A stretch of 46,073 nucleotides of DNA from Lachnospiraceae bacterium (GTDB lineage Bacteria > Bacillota > Clostridia > Lachnospirales > Lachnospiraceae), in assembly GCA_021205305.1 (NCBI GenBank), contig JAJPXU010000115.1:1-46073 (forward strand), read 5' to 3'. Positions 22,508 to 31,633 of this stretch are shown here, one piece after another. The notes under the pieces were generated by a model, which saw nothing but the letters and a program-made list of their open reading frames with translations, was not told the origin of the DNA and made no database searches. Positions within the stretch are counted from its first letter, which is position 1; the number at the start of each line of letters is the position of its first letter. A program made the position numbers and the translations under genes.

Positions 22508-24421
22508 CTACCTGTAATTCTTTATAATAATCTGCAGCGATGTCCGCCCCATATACTCATCGATGGACGGATAGTAAGTGAAGTCCATATGAATGCGGTT
22601 GCTGCGCCCGCTGAAAACATTCTGCACCTCTTTTTCACCGAACTTCTGACGCAGATACGTCTGAAATGGCTCCGGATCGCCGAAAAGCAGAGCATCCATG
22701 GTATAGCCCTGGCGGTTCTGAACACGCATTTTCACTACGTTTTTATTCTTTCCAAGGATGCGTGCGGACACCACAAACAGGGAAGTATCCGCAAACAGCG
22801 GTTTCTCGTTTCCTTTTCCAAACGGCTCCAGAAGGGAAAGCTCTTCAACCACCTTGCTGGATATGTAATTAATTGGCATCGCAACGTCGATGCTGACCTT
22901 TTCCGCCAATTCATCCTCGGTCAGCGTACAGTTTTCGTTCAGGCGGCGGCGCATATCGGAGATGCGATTCTTTTCCAGGGAAAACCCTGCTGCCATCGGA
23001 TGACCGCCAAATTTCAGGAAGAGATCCTGGCATTTCACCATCTCCTCAAACATGGAATAAGCCTCGATGGAACGGCCGGATCCCTTTGCTATGCCCGACT
23101 CAGCCACATTGGTTTCATCTGCACCTGATCCAACAGCACCGGATTCGGCTGGCTCATTTTCCGCATCTTCCACAGGTGCTTTGGCGTCGGTGAGCACAAA
23201 CGTCGGCTTATAATACCGCTCGCGCAGGCGGCCGGCCACGATTCCGGCGATGCTCTCATGGCATTCCGGAAGATAGACAACCAGCACCCGGTCTTCCTGA
23301 TATTTCTTATCGGCTTCAATCAGGGCGCAGGCAGCTTTCTCCGCCTCCTCAGTCATTGCCTTTCTCTCATCATTCAATTCCTTCAGCTGCGCGGCGATCT
23401 CTTCCGCTTCCTGCTCCGTCTCTGAAAGCAGAAGGCGCAGGGAACGCTTCGCGGTATCCAGACGGCCGCTTGCGTTGATGCAGGGGCCGAGAACAAACCC
23501 GATGTGGTAGGAAGTCAGCGCTGCCGGTTCCAGATTGTTCGCGCGAATTAATGCATTCATTCCCAGATTTTTTGTGCGGCGCAGCCGCTTCAATCCTTCT
23601 TTTACCAGAACCCGGTTCTCTCCGTCCAGGTCCATGACATCGCCAACCGTCGCAAATCCGGCAAAAGCCAGCAGTTCATCCGCTTCTGCCTGGGTATGCC
23701 CCATCCGACGATAAAGCACGCAAACTACCTTCCAGGCCACCGCGGCGCCGCAGAGTTTTTTGTAAGGATAAAGGCAGCCGGGCTGATGCGGATTCACCAC
23801 AATGTCCGCCGCAGGCAGGCGGTAAATCCGCTTTTCAAACAGCATGGGAATCCGCACCGCCGGATCCTCGCTTTCCGTTTTGTCTTCCGTATCGTCCATG
23901 TTGAGAAACAACGGCTCGTGATGGTCTGTCACGATCACCGTCATTCCTTTTTCCTTCGCGTATGCAATTTCTTCAATGGCGGCGATGCCATTGTCACAGG
24001 TCAGAATGGTATCCACATGTTCCTGATACGCAAATTCAATCAGGCGCTTATTTAATCCATAGCCATCCTTCATGCGGTCCGGGATCTCATAATCCACATT
24101 GCCTCCACAGGCAGTGATCGCACGATAAAGAATATAGGTTGCGCAGACCCCGTCAATATCATAGTCGCCAATGATGCGGATTTTCTTTCCTTCCTGTATT
24201 TTCTTCTTTAACAGTTCCGCCGCCCCAGAGCAATACTTCATCAATTCCGGATCATGAAGGGAGGACAGATCTCCATGCAGATATTCCTCGATGGATTCCA
24301 TTCCTATGATTCCGCGGTTCCGGATCAGGCGCGCGGTCACCTGGTCAATCCCAAATTTCGCCGCAATGGCGGAAAAATCCGCTTTTTTCGCGGCCACATA
24401 CCATTTCTCTTTCTTTTTCAT
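22508..24421 (-). CDS. recJ: Single-stranded-DNA-specific exonuclease RecJ
   Basis: A 5'-3' ssDNA exonuclease for recombination and repair, 637 aa. The DHH-domain metal motifs are DYDIDG (86-91), CDNG (142-145) and DHH (166-168). The DHHA1 domain has GRLDTAKRS and GGHPMAAG, and an OB domain follows. Two insertions stand out: about 30 residues of charged sequence after DHHEP, and a 40-residue acidic, Ala/Gly/Glu-rich stretch before GSGRSIEAYSM; both are predicted to be loops. The start at 24421 has AAGGAG, while the frame opens 20 codons earlier without one. Confidence 0.95.
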   Translation of the reverse strand: MKKKEKWYVAAKKADFSAIAAKFGIDQVTARLIRNRGIIGMESIEEYLHGDLSSLHDPELMKYCSGAAELLKKKIQEGKKIRIIGDYDIDGVCATYILYRAITACGGNVDYEIPDRMKDGYGLNKRLIEFAYQEHVDTILTCDNGIAAIEEIAYAKEKGMTVIVTDHHEPLFLNMDDTEDKTESEDPAVRIPMLFEKRIYRLPAADIVVNPHQPGCLYPYKKLCGAAVAWKVVCVLYRRMGHTQAEADELLAFAGFATVGDVMDLDGENRVLVKEGLKRLRRTKNLGMNALIRANNLEPAALTSYHIGFVLGPCINASGRLDTAKRSLRLLLSETEQEAEEIAAQLKELNDERKAMTEEAEKAACALIEADKKYQEDRVLVVYLPECHESIAGIVAGRLRERYYKPTFVLTDAKAPVEDAENEPAESGAVGSGADETNVAESGIAKGSGRSIEAYSMFEEMVKCQDLFLKFGGHPMAAGFSLEKNRISDMRRRLNENCTLTEDELAEKVSIDVAMPINYISSKVVEELSLLEPFGKGNEKPLFADTSLFVVSARILGKNKNVVKMRVQNRQGYTMDALLFGDPEPFQTYLRQKFGEKEVQNVFSGRSNRIHMDFTYYPSIDEYMGRTSLQIIIKNYR

Positions 24422-24499
24422 GATTATTCTCCTTGTATTTTCTTCCAGTTCTCTGGTGAATCTTCTGCAGAATCTTTTCAATCCGTGTAAATCCGGATA

Positions 24500-24529
24500 T
24501 TCTCAAAAAATACAACACCCTTGTACTAT
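24500..24529 (+). promoter_or_regulatory. Promoter for R2 copy B
   Basis: TTCTCA (24500-24505), an 18-nt spacer, then TACTAT (24524-24529). The predicted start falls at about 24536, exactly where the first R2 hairpin begins. Confidence 0.5.
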
Positions 24530-24534
24530 CAAAT

Positions 24535-24661
24535 CGAGTAGGAGGCGGCTTGCCGAATCCTACTCGCCGCGCGGGCTGCGTCCGGCGGCAGCCGGAAAAT
24601 ACCTTACGCAGCCCTGCGCATAAAATCTTTAGAAAAGCAGGCCATAAAGAGGCCTGCTTTT
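24535..24661 (+). ncRNA. Structured RNA element R2, copy B (free-standing small RNA candidate)
   Basis: About 125 nt between divergent recJ and the 3' end of the peptidase gene, with no plus-strand protein gene downstream. Stem 1 is CGAGTAGGA/TCCTACTCG (24535-24566), with an inner CGGC/GCCG. The linker CCGCGC follows. Stem 2 is GGGCTGCGT/ACGCAGCCC (24573-24614), enclosing CCGGC-GGCA-GCCGG and GGAAAATA. Then TGCGCATAAAA leads to an 11-bp terminator, AAAAGCAGGCC/GGCCTGCTTTT (24633-24661). The order and blocks match copy A. The terminator also serves the peptidase gene on the other strand. I cannot match it to a named RNA family. Confidence 0.65.
24633..24661. terminator. Bidirectional terminator (R2 copy B and peptidase gene)
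   Basis: A perfect 11-bp stem AAAAGCAGGCC/GGCCTGCTTTT with a 7-nt loop and A/T ends usable on both strands. It lies 55 bp past the peptidase stop. Confidence 0.8.
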
Positions 24662-24715
24662 CAGAACGGTTGTTTTCGTCTGCACTTAAAAAGTGTCAGA
24701 AGGTGTCCGTCATTC

Positions 24716-26050
24716 TCAGGCCAGGGAGCCCATCGGATCCCACGGTTTGAGCGTGATCGGCTCGCTGTAATAAGCATCCAGAATCTCCTTTGAGAGATAC
24801 TTTCTGTTGACAACGACCTGATACATATACTCGTCAAACCAACGGTCACTCATGACAAAATAACCTTCATTACCAGCCTCTTCGCCCCAGCTGTTCTCCA
24901 CCTGCCAGCGGTTTGGCTTTCCGTTCTCATCCAGGTTTACGCCCTGAAATACCATCGCGTGTGTCATCAGGCTCTGGCCATAATCCAGCCGCTCCGCCTT
25001 TGTCATAGAAAATGACGTCTGGAACAGATCTTCCAGCGCGTAATTTTCCGTATCCAGCACACCGCTCTTGCGCTCCGAACGCTTGCCGACATCGCAGCCA
25101 AACCATACCGGCTCGCCATCCCTCATCTGCGCGATGGCCGCCTTTTTCAGTTCCTCAATCGGCAGATTCACATAGCGTACCGCTCTTCCCTCAAACACAT
25201 TTCCGAGGTATTCTACCCCGTAGCTTCTGTAATATGGCTTATCTGCGGTCGGCGCGTTGATGAGACTGATGTAGTCCCTCAGATTGAGGCCTATGTATTT
25301 CTCATAAAACGTCTTCGGCGTCAGGTTCCTGTCGCGGTGAAAGTTTTTATCTTTATCCCGATATTCGAAATCAAAGGTCTTCGGCGGCTTGCCGAACCCG
25401 ATACAGAGCATATTATAAACCGTCTCCATCATCGAAAACTTCATGCCGCGGAGAGTTTCCACCGATTTTCCTTCCGCGTGGCCGTGTCTTAATACACAGG
25501 CGAATTCGCGAAGTTTCTCGGTCAGATAAGCGTCCAGCTCCCGCGTCGCGGAAGAAACCGCGCTCTCCGGCATGGCAGACTTTGGCACCAGGCCATATTT
25601 TTCCACCAGGCTGCAAAGCATATCCCACTGACCGCCGTCATTCTCCGGCTCGGAAAGCAGATGTGCAATCAGGCGCCCGTCCGTCGGCTCCTCCAGTGTA
25701 GAAAGAATGCTCTCCAGAAAATAATTAGCTTTCTCCAGTTTATCATAAAAAACGGTGTAATTCTGAGACAGTTCAAAGGTCTCCATCCCGGTTTTTTTCA
25801 TCACCTGCGCGCGCATCACATTGAGCGCGGCAAACATCCAGCAGCGTCCGCTCTGCTTCTGGTTCGTAATTTTCCCATGCTCCAGGCTGATGGAAAAATC
25901 ATGCGTGACCTCCCGTGCCGCCTGGTAATTCGCCGCCGCCGCGTTCACACCGTTCGCCGTCACAGCGTACATCGCGACCCGGTTTGCACGGTCCGCGTCA
26001 AAAAGCTCCTCAAAATGGAAAAGATCTTCCGTAGTTACTGATGTGTTCAT
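24716..26050 (-). CDS. pepC: C1-family aminopeptidase (PepC / bleomycin hydrolase type)
   Basis: Cytoplasmic cysteine aminopeptidase that finishes peptide breakdown, 444 aa. The papain-like triad is visible: Cys70 in NQKQSGRCWMFAA, His in LMTHAMVFQG and Asn in VENSWGEE. The C-terminus, which in this family reaches into the active site and sets aminopeptidase specificity, ends in PMGSLA. AGGAGG precedes the ATG at 26050; the frame opens 27 codons earlier without support. It is a single-gene unit ending at the terminator 24633-24661. Confidence 0.95.
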   Translation of the reverse strand: MNTSVTTEDLFHFEELFDADRANRVAMYAVTANGVNAAAANYQAAREVTHDFSISLEHGKITNQKQSGRCWMFAALNVMRAQVMKKTGMETFELSQNYTVFYDKLEKANYFLESILSTLEEPTDGRLIAHLLSEPENDGGQWDMLCSLVEKYGLVPKSAMPESAVSSATRELDAYLTEKLREFACVLRHGHAEGKSVETLRGMKFSMMETVYNMLCIGFGKPPKTFDFEYRDKDKNFHRDRNLTPKTFYEKYIGLNLRDYISLINAPTADKPYYRSYGVEYLGNVFEGRAVRYVNLPIEELKKAAIAQMRDGEPVWFGCDVGKRSERKSGVLDTENYALEDLFQTSFSMTKAERLDYGQSLMTHAMVFQGVNLDENGKPNRWQVENSWGEEAGNEGYFVMSDRWFDEYMYQVVVNRKYLSKEILDAYYSEPITLKPWDPMGSLA

Positions 26051-26132
26051 TTTTCCTTTCCTCCTGATCGTATTTATGCGCAGAGCCTGGCAAGATTTTC
26101 TACGGCTGATCCCGCACCCTGCGAAGGCCAAA

Positions 26133-26151
26133 TGTGTGCCACCGGCACACA
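26133..26151. other. Hairpin downstream of traX-like gene
   Basis: TGTGTGCC-ACC-GGCACACA is a perfect 8-bp stem in the 138-bp gap between the TraX-like gene and the peptidase gene. Only TTT follows on the minus strand, so it may be a weak terminator for the GH42-TraX pair. Confidence 0.4.
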
Positions 26152-26188
26152 GCAGCGCGCAATAAGAAACAACATTATGTCATTTCCT

Positions 26189-26923
26189 TTACAGACAGTA
26201 AATCCGCAGCAAACTCAACGCAAAAAGGTGCAGCGGATAAAACAGATAAAAAAACCACTGAGAAAACGCTCGTCCCTTCTTGATACGCATTCCATTATAT
26301 AATTCGACAACCACAAAACCTGCAAGTGCCGGACCTATCATCGTTCCCAGGCTCAAAAGCAGATTTCTCTGCAGAGGGTAATAACCAATGCCGCTGCTGA
26401 AATTGGTCAGGCCAAATGCCAGCGTCACGATGACGTAGGCTGTTCTGACTCTGTTTTTTTCCTGTCCTGCCCACACAAAAAGCACGGTAAAGACAGGTGC
26501 GAGAACTGCCCAGTCAGAACAGACAGACGCCGCAATCAAGGCAAAAACTGTCAATTCCCTCAAAAGAGGATTCGCAATCTGATCCATGGCAAGGACAATG
26601 AGGAAGCATAACAGCAGCGTAAAAATCATGTTCATCCCCTGAAAGGAAATCACACCAGAAGGCGTAAACGCAAGGCAGAAAGGAATCTCCGAGATCAGCG
26701 CAAATACAGCCAGCCGAATGCCATACTGCATTTTCGAATGTGTGCAGTGGTACCCTTCCACCAGGAAATAGCACATCACCGGCGCCGTAAAATATCCAAG
26801 GTCAGTAAACAGTTCTCCCAGAAACGTTCCCGACAGCGAAAACACATGCGCGACATGGTTCAAAAGCATCATAAACATGGCGATGTATTTTATAACATCC
26901 CGGTTTAAACTTTTTTCTCTCAT
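26189..26923 (-). CDS. TraX-family membrane protein (putative acyltransferase)
   Basis: A polytopic membrane protein of 244 aa with about eight helices. It starts REKSLNRDVIKYIAMFMMLLNHVAH, the usual TraX opening. F-plasmid TraX acetylates pilin; chromosomal homologues in Firmicutes have no settled substrate. A possible active-site His lies in LLNH near the first helix. The start overlaps the GH42 stop by 4 bp (ATGA), so the two are translated together, which hints at acetylation of a carbohydrate or cell-surface target. No conjugation gene is nearby. Confidence 0.85.
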   Translation of the reverse strand: MREKSLNRDVIKYIAMFMMLLNHVAHVFSLSGTFLGELFTDLGYFTAPVMCYFLVEGYHCTHSKMQYGIRLAVFALISEIPFCLAFTPSGVISFQGMNMIFTLLLCFLIVLAMDQIANPLLRELTVFALIAASVCSDWAVLAPVFTVLFVWAGQEKNRVRTAYVIVTLAFGLTNFSSGIGYYPLQRNLLLSLGTMIGPALAGFVVVELYNGMRIKKGRAFSQWFFYLFYPLHLFALSLLRIYCL

Positions 26924-28989
26924 AAATTTTTTTCCAGCAGCAGTACACCCTTCGGCGCTACAGAAATCTTATCCCCCTGCTTCAGCATGCGGCCGCTCAA
27001 AAGCTCCGTCCGCTCAGACGGCAGCGTAATTTCCGCCGTCTCATCCGTATGGTTCAAAACATACAAAATGCTTTTCCCATTCGCAAAACGCTCCGTAGCT
27101 TCGATGCCCGCCTTCCGTCCATCAGAGTGCGGGGAAGCTTTCTCCGTGGGCCAGGAAACCGCGTCTGCATCCAACACCGGCCGCACACCTTTCTCTTCCA
27201 GCCGTTCCCGCAAAAACGTACGATAAAAATCATCCGAAAGTCTGGTTGCGACGTAATACGCGTTCCCCTCGCCGTACGAGTTCACCGTCAGCGCCGGGAA
27301 TCCGGCATAAAAATCCTTCTCATAAACAGAGAGCGTTTCAGCACCTTCCGTGTGCAGAATATCGCAGAGCAGCCGCGCCGGATAACTGGTTCCCTCATAG
27401 GTCATCTGGTTGCTCGCATCCGGCGGCAGAGCGTCGATTTCTTCCACCCAGATGCCCAGGACATCACGCAGGCGCCCTGGGTAGCCGCCCGTAATCACCA
27501 GGTCATGCTCATCCACAATCCCGCTGAAAAATGTCGTTATGAATATTCCTCCATCCCTCACAAAGCCGCGGATTTTTTCGTCATATCCGGTCTTTGTCAT
27601 ATAAAGCACCGGGGCAATCACCACTTCGTACCGGGAAAGCGCATCCTCTTCACTGATCAGGTCGACCGCGTAATTTTGCTCCGCCAGTGCGCGATACCAG
27701 AGAAATATTTCATCCAGATAGTGCAGATCGGTGTTTGGTCCGGCTGAATACTCCAGTGCCCACCAGTTGTCCCAATCGAATACAATCGCCGCTTTCGCGC
27801 GGCTTCTGCCGCCCAGCGTATGCCCTCCCAATTTTTCCAGTTCCGCGCCAAGAGCCGCAATTTCCCGAAAAACCCGTGTATTTTCATTACCGACATGGTC
27901 TATGACCGCACCGTGGTATTTTTCACATGCGCCGATGCTCCTGCGCATCTGGAAAAACATCACCGTATCCGCCCCGTGCGCCACCGCCTGATAGCTCCAG
28001 AGACGCATCACACCCGGCCGCTTCAGCGCACAGTAAGAAAGCCAGTTTGAGACGCTGGGCGTCTGCTCCATCAGCGCAAACGGCATCCCGCCCTTAAGGC
28101 CGCGCATCAGATCATGGCTCATCGCGGTGCGCGCATAGGGAGCGCCATTCTCCGGATAGTTATCCCAGGAAACAAAATCCATCGACTTCGCCCACTTCTG
28201 GTAATCCAGCGGCTTGTAGGTGCCCATCAGATTTGTGGTAATCTTCGCGTCCGGAACAAAGGCGCGGATCGCCGCAGCCTCTGCCTCATAACACGCCAGC
28301 ATACTGTCGGAATTGAAACGGCTGTAGTCCAGGGAAATCCCCTGGAAATTCGTCCTCGTCTCTGCAAAATGTTCACTGCGCAGATCCGGTGCTACAATCT
28401 CGTCCCAGTCATAAAACGTATGACCCCAGAAAGCCGTATCCCAGGCACGGTTGACTTCTTCGATCGTGCCGTATTTCTTTTTCAGCCAGACCCGGAACGC
28501 CTTCTCACAATTCTCGCAATAGCACGCCCCGCCATATTCATTTGAGACATGCCATGCTACAATACTCTTGCGCTGCCCGTATCGTTTCGCGAGTTCTTCC
28601 GCCAGACGCACCGAATACTTCTGATAGGTCGGACTGTTCGGGCAGGAATTATGGCGGCTGCCAAACTTTCTCTTTCTTCCGTCAAACTCGACACGCAGAA
28701 CGTCCGGATACCGCTTCGCCATCCACGCCGGATGCGCAGCAGTCGAAGTAGCAAAGCAAACCTTCAGCCCATTCTCCTCCACCAGATCCATAATCCGGTC
28801 CAGCTTCGAGAAATCGTAAACCTCCTCCGACGGCTGCAGCGCCGCCCAGGAAAACACATTCAGCGTCACAATATCAATCCCCGCCAGACGAAACAGACGC
28901 ATATCCTCCGCCCAGACATCCTCCGTCCACTGCTCCGGATTATAATCACCGCCATAAGGAATCTTCTGAATTCTGCTGTCATTCACCAT
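26920..28989 (-). CDS. Glycoside hydrolase family 42 beta-galactosidase
   Basis: Retaining beta-galactosidase of 689 aa. The catalytic barrel begins IPYGGDYNPEQW, with acid/base Glu151 in WHVSNEYGG and nucleophile Glu308 in ALMEQTPS. A trimerisation domain and a small C-terminal beta domain follow. Cysteines 116, 156, 158 and 161 (SCPNSP and CYCENC) form the usual GH42 zinc site. There is no signal peptide, so it cleaves imported galactosides. The ATG at 28989 fits the family length and has GGAG upstream; the frame opens 20 codons earlier at 29049. The TraX-like gene follows with an ATGA overlap. Confidence 0.93.
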   Translation of the reverse strand: MVNDSRIQKIPYGGDYNPEQWTEDVWAEDMRLFRLAGIDIVTLNVFSWAALQPSEEVYDFSKLDRIMDLVEENGLKVCFATSTAAHPAWMAKRYPDVLRVEFDGRKRKFGSRHNSCPNSPTYQKYSVRLAEELAKRYGQRKSIVAWHVSNEYGGACYCENCEKAFRVWLKKKYGTIEEVNRAWDTAFWGHTFYDWDEIVAPDLRSEHFAETRTNFQGISLDYSRFNSDSMLACYEAEAAAIRAFVPDAKITTNLMGTYKPLDYQKWAKSMDFVSWDNYPENGAPYARTAMSHDLMRGLKGGMPFALMEQTPSVSNWLSYCALKRPGVMRLWSYQAVAHGADTVMFFQMRRSIGACEKYHGAVIDHVGNENTRVFREIAALGAELEKLGGHTLGGRSRAKAAIVFDWDNWWALEYSAGPNTDLHYLDEIFLWYRALAEQNYAVDLISEEDALSRYEVVIAPVLYMTKTGYDEKIRGFVRDGGIFITTFFSGIVDEHDLVITGGYPGRLRDVLGIWVEEIDALPPDASNQMTYEGTSYPARLLCDILHTEGAETLSVYEKDFYAGFPALTVNSYGEGNAYYVATRLSDDFYRTFLRERLEEKGVRPVLDADAVSWPTEKASPHSDGRKAGIEATERFANGKSILYVLNHTDETAEITLPSERTELLSGRMLKQGDKISVAPKGVLLLEKNL

Positions 28990-29105
28990 GCTGTCCCTCT
29001 CCTTCTCTTTCGTACTCACCTGTGATTCGTTCTCTTTTACGTAATCCATCCTCTCTTAAGCTGATGGTTCGTCAGACACGTCATTTTCTTTTCCACACCA
29101 GCTCC

Positions 29106-29678
29106 TTAGCGCTTGCTCTGTACATCAGAAAAAACGCGGCTCTCCGTCATCAGCACTATTGGTCTAATATCCTCCGGCCGAGTCGGCACTTCATCTACAA
29201 TCTGAAAGTCAAACGCCAGGGCAACCGTCACATACTCCGGATGTGCTGCCAGATAGCGGTCATAAAAGCCTTTCCCATAGCCGCAGCGATTCCTCTCCCG
29301 GTCAAACCCCACACCAGGAACAATCAGAAGCACCCTCTTCGCCAATTCTTCCACCGCAGGCTCGGCCGTCTTCGGCTCCGGCACATGAAAATAGCCGTCC
29401 TCCACATCCTCATAGGAAGAAATATAATAGTAACGCATATCCTCCCCTTCCACCTTTGGAGCAGCCACCTTCTTTCCCAAACGCCAGGACGCCTCAATCA
29501 AAGGCTTCGTAGAGACTTCACCCTTACAATCCATATAGACAAATATCTCATCCGCCGTCAAAAACTCCGGCATCTCCATCACCGCCGCGCAGATCGCCGC
29601 ACTTTTTTCCCTCAAAACGGCCTCGGACAATTCCCGACGCCGTTCCTTCACCATTCTCCTAATTTCCCCTTTTTCCAT
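29106..29678 (-). CDS. 5-formyltetrahydrofolate cyclo-ligase
   Basis: Converts 5-formyl-THF to 5,10-methenyl-THF with ATP in folate one-carbon metabolism, 190 aa. Conserved segments are IRRMVKERRR at the N-terminus, the ADEIFVYMDCKGEVST substrate region and NRCGYGKGFYDRYL near 140-155 for ATP binding. The ATG at 29678 has GGGTGAG upstream and lies inside the end of the DUF896 gene (20-bp overlap), so the two are coupled. Confidence 0.93.
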   Translation of the reverse strand: MEKGEIRRMVKERRRELSEAVLREKSAAICAAVMEMPEFLTADEIFVYMDCKGEVSTKPLIEASWRLGKKVAAPKVEGEDMRYYYISSYEDVEDGYFHVPEPKTAEPAVEELAKRVLLIVPGVGFDRERNRCGYGKGFYDRYLAAHPEYVTVALAFDFQIVDEVPTRPEDIRPIVLMTESRVFSDVQSKR

Positions 29679-29877
29679 ACTTCTCACCCAAATTCTCAAT
29701 CGACCCGTCCGGGTTCACCACATCAATATTATCCAGCTGCCCCCGCAGATTCCTGCGAACCGCCTCAATATACTCCCGCCGAAGCTCCGCCTGTTCCTTT
29801 CGCTCCGCCTCCGTCAGCCCCTCCGCCTTCGCCCGCCGGGCCAGCTCATTAATTCTCTGTAGTTTATTCGCATCCAT
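29659..29877 (-). CDS. DUF896 (UPF0291) small protein
   Basis: A 72-aa, highly charged helical protein of the YnzC-type DUF896 family. It carries INELARRAKAEGLTEAE, then EQAELRREYI, then NLRGQLDNIDVVNPDG, the family core. The cellular role is unsettled; the Bacillus relative is linked to the SOS regulon. The start at 29877 has AAGGA and matches family length, whereas the frame extends 23 codons upstream. It overlaps the cyclo-ligase gene. Confidence 0.9.
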   Translation of the reverse strand: MDANKLQRINELARRAKAEGLTEAERKEQAELRREYIEAVRRNLRGQLDNIDVVNPDGSIENLGEKYGKRGN

Positions 29878-29963
29878 AAAATACTGTCCTTTCTTACTCA
29901 ACAAACCCATTCTAAGCGCAAGCGTGTCCGAAGACATCCTGCCCAAGCCAGGCGCAGCTACAC

Positions 29964-31622
29964 CTACCGCAGCAACCCCATCTTCCGCAGAATGCGTATA
30001 ATCGCCGTCCCCTTCGGCAGCGCCGCAATCTCTTCCTGCGTGACTCCATGGAATGACACCATCCCGATCCCGTATACTGCCACCCCGGCGATCACCGCAA
30101 GGAACGTAGACACCGTATTGCCCAAAAACGTGTGAACCGCCGTATAGACCAGATATGCGGCCGCCGCCATGATAATTGAAACAATTGCCGGCACGACGAA
30201 GGTACGGTAAATCTCCTGCCGATAGTTCAAAAACCTGGCGATGGAAACCGCATTCAGGAAACTGATGATAACCGCAAAAATAATGTTTGCGATCACGACA
30301 GAGTAAATATTCAATGTAAAAGTAGTGAGCAGAATATACAGCGCAGCCAAATGAATCACCAGTGCGATGCAGCAGTGAATCAGGGGCTGACGCATCCGCC
30401 CAAGCCCCTGAAGGATTCCGGTGGACAATGTCGAAAGCGCGTAAAATATGATCATCAGAGAACCAACCTGCATGATCCCGACTGAGAGCGGCGTCCCCGT
30501 CTCATTCGTAAAAAGCATGGTGATAATCGGTTCCGCGAGCGCCGCCATGCCCGCCGCGCAGGGAATCGTCAAAAGCATGGTAAAGCGAATGGATGAGCTG
30601 ACTTTCCGACGCGCATCCGCTTTGTCGCGCTTTTCCATCGCCGCCGTCAGGCTGGGAACAACCGAAGGAGACAGGCTGGAAGCCAATGCCAGCGGCACAT
30701 TCATCAGGACACGGAACTGTCCGGAATAGATGCCCCAGATCGTTGTCGCCTGATCCTCTGAATATCCCTGACGCTGCAAAATATTGCTGAACACACCCAG
30801 ATCAAGCACATTTGTGATATTATATACGACGGTACTCAAAATCACCGGAAGAATCGTCACAATCAGTTCCCGGTAAATATCCGCAGAGGATTCCCTGACG
30901 CCTGTGTGATCTTTTCGCATGCGTGTGCGGAGGGATTTCGCCTGCGCCAGATAAATCAACATCATGATAATCAGAGCCACGGTAATGCTGGCTACTGTGC
31001 CGAATGTCGCGCCGGCAGCGCCCCAGGCCGGTGCCAGAGAAGCATTCCCCTCAGAAGCCGCCAGGATCTCGCCGTAGCTGTACATGATGTTCGCGCATAT
31101 CAGGCTGACAACCGCGTTTACAATCTGCTCAATCACTTGCGAGAACGCGGTAGGAACCATGGTGCCGTAGCCCTGAAAATAGCCGCGGAATGTGCCCAGA
31201 ATTGCAGAGATAAAAATAGCCGGTGCCAGGACACGCAGGCCATACACTGCCAGCTCCATTGACATCATATATTTTGTAATGAAACCGGCGCACACATAAG
31301 TCACCAGCGCGATGGAACCGCCCAGAAGCATGGAAAACCGCACCGCGCATAAAAAGACGCGGTGCGCATTTCGGTACTCTCCCCGATGGACTCTGGCAGA
31401 CACCAGTCTGGACACAGCCAGCGGCATATTAAAACAAGAGACCATCAGGAGAATTGCGTAAACTTCATTCGCGGTGGAATAATATCCGTTGCCCTGGTTT
31501 CCCAGAATATTCTGAAGCGGAACGCGGTAAAGCATTCCGATTACTTTCGCAAGAATCGCCGCTCCGGCAAGGATAGAGCCCTGCACCAGGAAACCATTTC
31601 CACTTTTGTTCTTTTCTTTCAC
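29964..31622 (-). CDS. SpoVB/MurJ-like polysaccharide flippase (MOP superfamily)
   Basis: A membrane protein of 552 aa with about 14 helices. It starts with a GTG (31622) after a GAGG-type site, 11 bp past the DUF3048 stop. The N-terminal block GSILAGAAILAKVIGMLYRVPLQNILG is the SpoVB/YabM/YkvU signature region (the motif spans about residues 16-42). These proteins flip lipid-linked sugar precursors such as lipid II or spore-cortex intermediates across the membrane. Neighbouring YqfC/YqfD genes support a sporulating host, but vegetative use is possible. Confidence 0.88.
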   Translation of the reverse strand: MKEKNKSGNGFLVQGSILAGAAILAKVIGMLYRVPLQNILGNQGNGYYSTANEVYAILLMVSCFNMPLAVSRLVSARVHRGEYRNAHRVFLCAVRFSMLLGGSIALVTYVCAGFITKYMMSMELAVYGLRVLAPAIFISAILGTFRGYFQGYGTMVPTAFSQVIEQIVNAVVSLICANIMYSYGEILAASEGNASLAPAWGAAGATFGTVASITVALIIMMLIYLAQAKSLRTRMRKDHTGVRESSADIYRELIVTILPVILSTVVYNITNVLDLGVFSNILQRQGYSEDQATTIWGIYSGQFRVLMNVPLALASSLSPSVVPSLTAAMEKRDKADARRKVSSSIRFTMLLTIPCAAGMAALAEPIITMLFTNETGTPLSVGIMQVGSLMIIFYALSTLSTGILQGLGRMRQPLIHCCIALVIHLAALYILLTTFTLNIYSVVIANIIFAVIISFLNAVSIARFLNYRQEIYRTFVVPAIVSIIMAAAAYLVYTAVHTFLGNTVSTFLAVIAGVAVYGIGMVSFHGVTQEEIAALPKGTAIIRILRKMGLLR

Positions 31623-31633
31623 GTCCTAACCTC

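Noticed and set aside
24661-24720. Repeated GTGTC near the peptidase stop as a REP element
   Set aside because: Only a short direct repeat, with no second copy in the window.
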